From positions 1-7,426 of the forward strand of contig JALGWB010000098.1 in NCBI GenBank assembly GCA_025774405.1: DNA of 7,426 nt. The letters run 5' to 3'. Within the stretch, counting starts at the first letter, position 1; each line of letters begins with the position of its first letter. A program made the position numbers and the translations under genes. This document shows positions 1 through 5,441 of this stretch, piece after piece. The notes beneath the pieces are model-generated. The model was not told where the DNA came from, did not search any database, and worked only from the letters and a program-made list of their open reading frames with translations. Origin of the DNA: a bacterium. GTDB lineage: Bacteria > Arandabacterota > Arandabacteria > Arandabacterales > Arandabacteraceae.

Positions 1-1514
1 ATGACACGCCCATAAAGGACAATCGTGCCGTTTATCCTGTGCCAATCAGGAGCTTGCCCGAATCCCATTCTCGAATCGCTGAGGGGTCTCATATCCCCTG
101 ACTTAAAGCCATGATCGGAAACAATCAGCAAAACAGTATCATCGTCAAGCATGTCAAGAACTTCACCGATGAGACGGTCGGCTTCAAGATAGGTTCGGTA
201 GATTGCCTCACCGTAGCGTTTAGCCTCTGATGGCGTTACCCCTTGCGTCGGTGGATCCATATATCGCATGAAGAGATGGCCAGCATCATCTGTGAAAGAG
301 AAATATATGGCAAAGAGGTCAGGCTGATATTTGGGATAAAGGTATTTCATGACCTGCTTGTAGGTTTCGAAGGATGAAAGCGCGACCCTCAGACTACTCA
401 CAGGGTCATCTGGATCATAGACAGCCTTTAGCTTGCCAAGGTCACCATTTATGAAATCATGGAGTTCATCAAAGATAGCATCAGGTTCAACATAAAGTGA
501 TTCTATCTCGGTGTACAAGGTTTCAGGAAAGGTCAATCCTGGAATAGCGGAATGGCCGTGTCCCATCTTCCATGACGGATCGAACATGTGATGAGCAAAC
601 CGATCGCTGACGATAAATCCACTAACCTCCTCGCCGGGATACGTCGCAAACCATCCAATGATCCCGCTTGATAGACCAAGAAACGAGGCCATATTCCAGA
701 TTGCAGGTACCCGGCGCATCGTACTTGTTATTGGAACATCTTGGCCGGTTTCCTCGTCCCTTATCAGAAAATCGGTTATGCCGTGGACGTCAGGCGTCAC
801 ACCCGTTGCCATTGTCGTCCATATCAGCGGAGATATGAGTGGTTCGATCGATCTGAGATTTCCCCAGGCGCCATCCTGCTTGAGGTGATCGATGTTCTTG
901 AGGCTGTACCGTTTGCTAACCTTCTCGACAATAAGCCAGTCAAATGCATCCAATCCCAGTACGAAAACCTTGACACCGCCACTACGCCTGAGATCCCTCG
1001 GAATTGTTTCGGTCTTACGCAGATTGCTGAGTCTGAGATCTGCAATTGCTATCCCCAGCATCTGAGTCTCGCTGGCAATCTTCGATTGAATCGCCCGGGC
1101 AGCTTCCTTGAGATTCAACTCATCCGGCTTCGGACTCTCCTGAGCGATGGCTTTCAGTTCACGCCGCAGAAGGGGCAATAGCAGCCGATCCCAGACCTCA
1201 CCACCATACCGACTCTCGAGGTCCAGGATTCCATCAGGGGAATACTCTACATCTACCTCGCAATCACAGGATAGCGCTGTGCCACGGCCGAGGTTTATTG
1301 TCAGTGCCCTGTCACCAGCAAGGGAGTATGTCTCGCTGAGATGATAGCGTTTGAAGTAGCCAAAGGGGGATACGAAGTGGATTCCGGGCCCAAGGCTTTT
1401 CAGATCGCCGTGTTTACGAACGAGGGCAATCTCGTCGCTTCTTACGAGCCTTATGGACGAAATCAGGAGTACGGCGGCTGCAGCGATCGCTATGAACAGA
1501 ACAACTCGACGCAA
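1..1514 (-). CDS. Membrane-anchored SPFH/band-7 domain fused to alkaline-phosphatase-superfamily phosphodiesterase (3' end beyond left edge)
   Basis: The reading frame is open from about 1520 to the left edge, giving at least 504 residues. Residues 4-21 are a hydrophobic anchor. Residues 27-170 look like an SPFH/band-7 domain: SDEIALVRKHG, then LGPGIHFVSPF, then a charged helix ending in LGIAIADLRLSNL, as in HflC and prohibitins. From 181 an AP-superfamily phosphodiesterase follows: VFVLGLDAFDW (metal D189), ISPLIW with S228 as probable nucleophile, TGVTPDVHGI, DDAGH (D409, H413), SDHGF (D467, H468) and DWHRING (H492). By alignment from memory with nucleotide pyrophosphatases, these cover all expected zinc ligands. 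The HflC-like topology suggests the enzyme faces outside the cytoplasm. The substrate is unknown. There is no ATG near the start. TTG at 1514 lies 8 nt after GAGG, and TTG at 1520 is the alternative. The gene follows tRNA-Thr directly. The phosphodiesterase assignment is firm and the SPFH assignment fairly firm. Confidence 0.85.
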   Translation of the reverse strand, partial: MRRVVLFIAIAAAAVLLISSIRLVRSDEIALVRKHGDLKSLGPGIHFVSPFGYFKRYHLSETYSLAGDRALTINLGRGTALSCDCEVDVEYSPDGILDLESRYGGEVWDRLLLPLLRRELKAIAQESPKPDELNLKEAARAIQSKIASETQMLGIAIADLRLSNLRKTETIPRDLRRSGGVKVFVLGLDAFDWLIVEKVSKRYSLKNIDHLKQDGAWGNLRSIEPLISPLIWTTMATGVTPDVHGITDFLIRDEETGQDVPITSTMRRVPAIWNMASFLGLSSGIIGWFATYPGEEVSGFIVSDRFAHHMFDPSWKMGHGHSAIPGLTFPETLYTEIESLYVEPDAIFDELHDFINGDLGKLKAVYDPDDPVSSLRVALSSFETYKQVMKYLYPKYQPDLFAIYFSFTDDAGHLFMRYMDPPTQGVTPSEAKRYGEAIYRTYLEADRLIGEVLDMLDDDTVLLIVSDHGFKSGDMRPLSDSRMGFGQAPDWHRINGTIVLYGRV

Positions 1515-1522
1515 TCTCAACG

Positions 1523-1526
1523 CCTC
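1523..1526 (-). promoter_or_regulatory. Ribosome binding site for the SPFH-phosphodiesterase TTG start
   Basis: GAGG on the minus strand lies 8 nt before TTG at 1514 and only 2 nt before TTG at 1520, which favours 1514. It sits inside the short spacer between the tRNA-Thr CCA end and the coding region. Confidence 0.5.
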
Positions 1527-1533
1527 GAAGCTT

Positions 1534-1609
1534 TGGAGCTGGTGAGCGGATTCGAACCGCTGACCTACGCATTACGAGTGCGTTGCTCTACCAGCTGAGC
1601 TACACCAGC
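1534..1609 (-). tRNA. tRNA-Thr(CGT)
   Basis: A complete 76-nt cloverleaf with encoded CCA. The acceptor GCTGGTG pairs with CACCAGC. The D stem is GCTC/GAGC. The anticodon stem ACGCA/TGCGT encloses loop CTCGTAA, giving anticodon CGT (reads ACG, threonine). The T arm is AGCGG-TTCGAAT-CCGCT and the discriminator base is T. It lies 7 nt downstream of tRNA-Phe in the same orientation and probably shares its transcript. The next coding region begins 19 nt after the CCA. Confidence 0.96.
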
Positions 1610-1616
1610 AGGATCG

Positions 1617-1692
1617 TGGTGACGCGGCTCGGAGTCGAACCGAGGACACCAGGATTTTCAGTCCTGTGCTCTACCAGCTGAGCTACCGCGTC
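1617..1692 (-). tRNA. tRNA-Phe(GAA)
   Basis: A complete 76-nt cloverleaf with encoded CCA. The acceptor GACGCGG pairs with CCGCGTC. The D stem is GCTC/GAGC. The anticodon stem CAGGA/TCCTG encloses loop CTGAAAA, giving anticodon GAA (phenylalanine). The T arm is CTCGG-TTCGACT-CCGAG, the discriminator base is A, then CCA. It is the first gene after the promoter at 1704-1732. Confidence 0.97.
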
Positions 1693-1703
1693 CACTCAAA
1701 ATG

Positions 1704-1732
1704 AAGTTATCTCGAGGCACCGGCGATGTCAA
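1704..1732 (-). promoter_or_regulatory. Sigma-70-like promoter for the tRNA-Phe/tRNA-Thr/phosphodiesterase unit
   Basis: On the minus strand there is a perfect -35 box TTGACA (1727-1732), a 17-nt spacer and a weak -10 box TAACTT (1704-1709). The -10 ends 11 nt before the mature 5' end of tRNA-Phe, so transcription would begin within a few bases of the tRNA. It lies in the 52-nt gap after the response regulator stop codon, so the tRNA unit can be transcribed independently of the galE-kinase-regulator unit. Confidence 0.7.
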
Positions 1733-1744
1733 GTGAAAGGTAGC

Positions 1745-2101
1745 CTATCGAGCCTGCAGAATCTCGTCTATCGCCCGTTTAAGCTCGCTGAGATCACTCG
1801 ACTTGACAACATATGCATCCGCATTCCAGGTTGTAAAATCAGCTTTGAAGGTTGAATATGCGGTATTAAGAATAACGGGGATGGTGCTATCGTATTTCAT
1901 TATCTCATCCAGAACAGTCAATCCATCCATCCCTTCCATCTTGATGTCGAGCACCACAAGATCCGGCGGGCTACTTTCGAGACACTTCAGTGCATCCTTC
2001 CCTGAACCCACAGTTGTCACATGATGTCCATCCCCGGCAAGTTCTCTCTCATAGAGCATCCTCAAGCTGTTATCATCGTCAACTACAAGGATTCGAGCCA
2101 T
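1745..2101 (-). CDS. Receiver-only response regulator
   Basis: A 118-residue CheY-like protein consisting of one receiver domain with no output domain, so it probably acts through protein contacts or phosphorelay. Visible features: strand ARILVVDDD with acidic D8/D9, phosphoacceptor D52 in LVVLDIKMEG, switch T80 in ILNTAYS, aromatic Y97, and conserved lysine K100 in YVVKSSDL. The lysine is followed by serine rather than the usual proline. ATG at 2101 is chosen because GGGAGG (2108-2113) lies 6 nt upstream; an in-frame extension to 2143 would run into the kinase gene and lacks such a site. The gene starts 13 nt after the histidine kinase stop and is almost certainly its partner. It ends 52 nt before tRNA-Phe. 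Confidence 0.95.
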   Translation of the reverse strand: MARILVVDDDNSLRMLYERELAGDGHHVTTVGSGKDALKCLESSPPDLVVLDIKMEGMDGLTVLDEIMKYDSTIPVILNTAYSTFKADFTTWNADAYVVKSSDLSELKRAIDEILQAR

Positions 2102-2114
2102 CTCACTCCTCCCG

Positions 2115-4076
2115 CTATGGCATCCTTCCTCTGCGTCTATCACGAATCTGGCTACGACGATCTACCGGACCCTTGCGCCGATCACCGTCGATGACGAGTG
2201 GTAAAGTGATCAGGAAGATCGTACCAATCCCTTCCTCACTACGCACATCAATGGTTCCACCATGCTCATAAACTATCTCGTATGCGATGGCGAGTCCAAG
2301 CCCTGAACCACCGGCCTTCGTTGTGGCAAAAGGTACAAAGAGTTTATCCAGTAAATGCTTCGGTATGGGTGGACCGTCATTCGCGAACCGAATCTCAATC
2401 GTTCGGTCGAATCTATTAGTCCCTATACCTATCCTGCCTCCCTCATCTATAGTATCGAGCGCATTTTGCATGAGGTTTATGAATACCTGCTTCATCTTGT
2501 CGGCATCTATGTAAACGTGTGGAAGGTCCTCACTCAGATCAAGTTCAAGGTTTGCTTTCCTTGAGGCAATCGCCTCACTGAGAAGTTGAAGCGTTTCACT
2601 TATGACAGTGTTGATATCTTCCAACTTGGGGTTAGGTGGTGACAGCTTGGCGAAGGAAAGCTGCTCGTTGAGGATCCTTTCGAGCCGCGCTGTCTCACTT
2701 ATTATCACATCAAGAGCCTTGGCATCGGGATTGTCTTCTTCCATGTTACGCCTGATCGATCGAGCGAATCCACCTATCGCTGTAAGCGGATTCCTTATCT
2801 CATGAGCAACCTGGGAACTGACTTCACCAAGAGCAGCAAGCCTCTCGGAACGCAGCAGGTGGCGATGCAGTTCTTTGATGTGCTCCTCCTTCTGCTTTAG
2901 CCTCTCGAACATCTTCGCATTCTCAATAGCAATGGCAGCTTGCCCAGCCAAGACCGATAGAAAGCGAAAATCCTCCTTCGTAAAACCACTATCCCCAAGT
3001 GACTCAGGTGACATCTTGTCAAAGACTGTCAGGGTACCGATTGTCTTGCCTGCTTTTGAAAGCGGTACACACATGAGATTCTGTCTGTAACCCGATCCCG
3101 GCTGGAAGTCAGGTTCGCCAGCATTGTTTATCAGGGCGGGCAAGCCTTCACTGGCTACCCTTTCGGCAATAGCATCGGCACACTCGTCACCCCCAGGTGT
3201 TACGTCAGCAAGCGTTCGGCTATAGACAGCTTTTGTGACCAGGCTCCCATCGTCAACGAGTCTGACAACAGCCCCTCTGGCATTCAGCACCTGGGCCGAG
3301 ATTCTGGCGATCAGCGTAAGATCCGCTTCGAGATCGGTTGTTGAAAGAATACCCTTGCTCACCTCGTTGAGGGTTGAAAGCTCCTGCAACCTGCGCTTGA
3401 TATCCTCTTGATATCTGGCCTTCTCGACAATCTGCCCGGCCTGCCAGGCAAGCATCTTAAGCAGGTTAACCTGCTCCTCGGTTGGTGGTTTGCACGTTAT
3501 GTTGTTATCCGCAAGAATGAGACCTATGGCCTTTGATCCGCTTACCATAGGGACGCAGGCAAAAGCCTTAGGTTCAAGTTTGTTTACGACGTCACCGGGT
3601 GCGAGGCAGGATGCATCCTCCATCACGAAGGGGACACACTCTGAAACGCAGCGAGCAAGGATACTTGGATTTGTTCCAACATCGAATACAATGCTTTTGA
3701 CAAGCTCAGTGAGATGGCGATCACCATAGCTCCCGCCCATTCTGCAGGTTGCAATCACATCTTCAAGCGCATTCGTGCTGACCTCAAGATCCCGCCAGAT
3801 CTTGCCTGCCTCAGCTGCATCACCTGGTCCAACAGCCATCACTCCGGTAAGCTTTCCGTCATCATGCAGAAACAAGAATGCCCGATTAAAGCCAAGAGTA
3901 TAGCCTGATGTTACGCATGTCAGAATGATCCGTAATGTGGTTTCGAGATCCTCTGCTGCTTGAAGATATGAAAGCATTTCGATGAGCAGGCGCATCGAGT
4001 GATTGGCTTGTTGAAGCTCCTCAATTCGGCGCCTGAGATCAGCGATCTCGGCCTGACTGTCAAGATTTGTACCCAT
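2115..4076 (-). CDS. Cytoplasmic GAF-GAF sensor histidine kinase
   Basis: A 653-residue protein with no signal peptide or membrane segment, so it senses something inside the cell. Order: N-terminal coiled coil (about 7-45), first GAF domain (about 45-215), a linker helix, second GAF domain (about 240-385), a coiled coil, HisKA with H-box VAHEIRNPL (phosphorylated H425), then HATPase_c with N-box NLMQNAL (N538), G1 box ANDGPP (D567), F-box FVPFATTK and G2 box GGSGLGLA (590-594). The protein ends in an arginine-rich tail. The first GAF domain is rich in cysteines (C111, C143, C147, C157, C174). ATG at 4076 is preferred because GGGAG (4084-4088) lies 7 nt upstream; a TTG at 4112 would add 12 residues without a better site. 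It overlaps the galE end by 17 nt, implying translational coupling, and precedes its response regulator. Confidence 0.95.
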   Translation of the reverse strand: MGTNLDSQAEIADLRRRIEELQQANHSMRLLIEMLSYLQAAEDLETTLRIILTCVTSGYTLGFNRAFLFLHDDGKLTGVMAVGPGDAAEAGKIWRDLEVSTNALEDVIATCRMGGSYGDRHLTELVKSIVFDVGTNPSILARCVSECVPFVMEDASCLAPGDVVNKLEPKAFACVPMVSGSKAIGLILADNNITCKPPTEEQVNLLKMLAWQAGQIVEKARYQEDIKRRLQELSTLNEVSKGILSTTDLEADLTLIARISAQVLNARGAVVRLVDDGSLVTKAVYSRTLADVTPGGDECADAIAERVASEGLPALINNAGEPDFQPGSGYRQNLMCVPLSKAGKTIGTLTVFDKMSPESLGDSGFTKEDFRFLSVLAGQAAIAIENAKMFERLKQKEEHIKELHRHLLRSERLAALGEVSSQVAHEIRNPLTAIGGFARSIRRNMEEDNPDAKALDVIISETARLERILNEQLSFAKLSPPNPKLEDINTVISETLQLLSEAIASRKANLELDLSEDLPHVYIDADKMKQVFINLMQNALDTIDEGGRIGIGTNRFDRTIEIRFANDGPPIPKHLLDKLFVPFATTKAGGSGLGLAIAYEIVYEHGGTIDVRSEEGIGTIFLITLPLVIDGDRRKGPVDRRSQIRDRRRGRMP

Positions 4077-5046
4077 ATGGATGCTCCCTGTGCCACTTCC
4101 AGGCAGTTTCAACTATATCCTCAAGCGAACGATGGGCCGGTTGCCAGCCAAGTTCTCTGGCTGCCTTTTCAGCACTGGCCACAAGCACAGCCGGGTCACC
4201 CCTACGTCGCCTACCCATGGTGAAGGGAATCTGCTTACTGGTGACTTGCTCGACTGCCCTGATCACATCAAGCACAGAAAATCCTTCTCCATTCCCCAGA
4301 TTGAGCCTTTCGGATCTGCCCTGCCTGAGGATATCCAGTGCCCTCTCATGGGCGACAGCCAGATCACTGACATGGACAAAGTCCCTTATGCAGGTCCCAT
4401 CTGGGGTAGGATAGTCATTGCCGAAGACAGTGACTTGAGCAGCCTGCCCGAGGGCGACCTTGATTACGTTGGGTATGATATGGGTTTCGGGATCGTGATC
4501 CTCACCCAGAAGTCGAGTTGCTCCGGCAGCGTTGAAGTAGCGTAGCGAAACACTCCTTAGGCCATATGCCTTATCACAGTCCTCAAGCAGGAACTCGAAC
4601 GCAAGTTTGGTCTTTCCATACGGGTTTATCGGTTCCTTCGGGTCATCCTCCTTCATGGGGATGCTTCTGGGTTCACCATAGACAGCACAGGATGACGAGA
4701 AGACAAGTGCCTCTATTCCGAGATCAAGCATTGCGCTCACCAGATTGAGGCCGTTGACAATGTTATTCTGGTAGTAGGCAAGTGGCTTCCTGAAGGATTC
4801 CCCAACAAGGCAACTTGCTGCAAAATGCATGACGAAATCCGGCTCAAAAGTTTTCAAGACCTTAGTCAGATGAACTCTATCTGCAAGATCTCCCTGCTCG
4901 ATCTTTGCTCCCTGGACCAAAGCTTCACTATGACCGCTTGAGAGATTGTCATAGACAAGCACCTCATAGCCATGTTCGACCAGATATTCAACGCAAACCG
5001 AACCAACATAGCCGGCTCCACCTGTCACGAAGACTCGCTCAGCCAA
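4060..5046 (-). CDS. galE: UDP-glucose 4-epimerase
   Basis: A 328-residue extended-SDR enzyme of the usual GalE length. It interconverts UDP-glucose and UDP-galactose (possibly also N-acetyl forms) with bound NAD in the cytoplasm. Visible motifs: Rossmann TGGAGYVG (G9, G12, G15), YDNLSSGH, HFAAS, SSSCAVYG with catalytic S119, NPYGKTK with catalytic Y143 and K147, LRYFNAAGA, RDFVHVSDLA, LNLGNGEG and a C-terminal LGWQP. These are classic GalE signatures; relatives such as UDP-glucuronate epimerases are less likely. The start is TTG with GGAGGT 5 nt upstream. It is first in a unit with a histidine kinase and response regulator, an uncommon partnership. In surface glycan pathways it would supply galactose donors. 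Confidence 0.94.
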   Translation of the reverse strand: MAERVFVTGGAGYVGSVCVEYLVEHGYEVLVYDNLSSGHSEALVQGAKIEQGDLADRVHLTKVLKTFEPDFVMHFAASCLVGESFRKPLAYYQNNIVNGLNLVSAMLDLGIEALVFSSSCAVYGEPRSIPMKEDDPKEPINPYGKTKLAFEFLLEDCDKAYGLRSVSLRYFNAAGATRLLGEDHDPETHIIPNVIKVALGQAAQVTVFGNDYPTPDGTCIRDFVHVSDLAVAHERALDILRQGRSERLNLGNGEGFSVLDVIRAVEQVTSKQIPFTMGRRRRGDPAVLVASAEKAARELGWQPAHRSLEDIVETAWKWHREHPYGYKS

Positions 5047-5051
5047 AATTG

Positions 5052-5057
5052 ACCTCC
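5052..5057 (-). promoter_or_regulatory. Ribosome binding site deciding the galE TTG start
   Basis: GGAGGT on the minus strand lies 5 nt before the TTG at 5046. This near-perfect site supports TTG as the true start, since the Rossmann strand RVFVTGG begins only four residues in and no ATG is available upstream of it. Confidence 0.8.
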
Positions 5058-5077
5058 AGGCTGGGTTATTTGAGCCA

Positions 5078-5106
5078 AGCCTAAGGATGCCCGAGAGTTA
5101 TGTCAA
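5078..5106 (-). promoter_or_regulatory. Sigma-70-like promoter for galE-kinase-regulator
   Basis: On the minus strand there is a perfect -35 box TTGACA (5101-5106), a 17-nt spacer and a weak -10 box TAGGCT (5078-5083). Predicted transcription starts near 5071, giving a leader of about 25 nt that contains the GGAGGT site. The design (ideal -35, poor -10, 17-nt spacing) matches that of the tRNA promoter at 1704-1732. Confidence 0.65.
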
Positions 5107-5428
5107 GCCCTGTGGTCTTATTCGGCATCATCGAAGGTTTTCATAAGCCTCCAGGTGAATCGCGGGTTCATGTCTTCACGACTCCCTGTGAGACCAGGCT
5201 TCGGCGATGGCATACCTACGCCACCCAAGCGGTGCTGCGGAAAAGGGGAAAAACCAGGCAGACGGCACAGGACCAAAGGAGACTTCGATTTGGGCTTGGA
5301 ACAACAATGGACCCTAGTGTAGACTTAAGTAAGAGCTCCGGCCTGGAAGGCTGTACACGATGATGTTCATAGTTTCATTGAGATCAAGAGGCAACGACTG
5401 TCAGAGCACATTTGGGCTCATCCGGAAA
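5107..5428. other. Divergent intergenic region without a recognisable gene
   Basis: About 320 nt lie between the galE promoter and the ribosome binding site of the GT-C gene. Reading frames are open on both strands across about 5107-5295 (for example, a minus-strand frame ending at a TAA near 5120). None has a convincing ribosome binding site or a protein family I recognise. Its low-complexity, arginine-rich translations suggest a non-coding or decayed sequence, possibly a dispersed repeat. A weak plus-strand promoter candidate lies at its right side. Confidence 0.5.
5296..5325 (+). promoter_or_regulatory. Weak candidate promoter for the GT-C glycosyltransferase gene
   Basis: TTGGAA (5296-5301) and TAGACT (5320-5325) are separated by 18 nt; each matches four of six consensus bases. 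This is the best plus-strand pair I found upstream of the gene at 5442, but it would leave a leader of over 100 nt. Such pairs arise by chance fairly often. Confidence 0.25.
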
Positions 5429-5435
5429 GGGGGAG
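5429..5435 (+). promoter_or_regulatory. Ribosome binding site deciding the GT-C TTG start
   Basis: GGGGGAG lies 6 nt before TTG at 5442. A TTG 30 nt further upstream, at 5412, has no comparable site and would place this one inside the coding region, so 5442 is chosen. Confidence 0.7.
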
Positions 5436-5441
5436 ATTGAC

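Noticed and set aside
741..1181. 146-codon plus-strand open frame
   Set aside because: It lies antisense to the phosphodiesterase gene, whose frame carries clear catalytic motifs; the plus-strand translation resembles nothing and has no good ribosome binding site.
1534..1692. tRNA genes as an integration site for a mobile element
   Set aside because: No repeated tRNA 3' end, integrase or element-like genes are visible in the window, and the neighbouring genes look like ordinary chromosomal ones.
2102..2143. Longer N-terminus for the response regulator
   Set aside because: The extension would add 14 residues before the canonical receiver start and overlap the kinase gene; the GGGAGG site points to ATG at 2101.
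4081..4545. 154-codon plus-strand open frame
   Set aside because: It is entirely antisense to galE, whose motifs are unmistakable; the open frame is a by-product of galE codon use.
5100..5363. 87-codon plus-strand open frame in the intergenic region
   Set aside because: It starts inside the galE -35 box, has only a poor ribosome binding site, and has an arginine-rich translation with no recognisable family. Treated as non-coding.
5107..5428. Riboswitch in the divergent intergenic region
   Set aside because: I looked for known conserved cores (such as cyclic di-GMP, cobalamin and SAM types) and found no convincing match.
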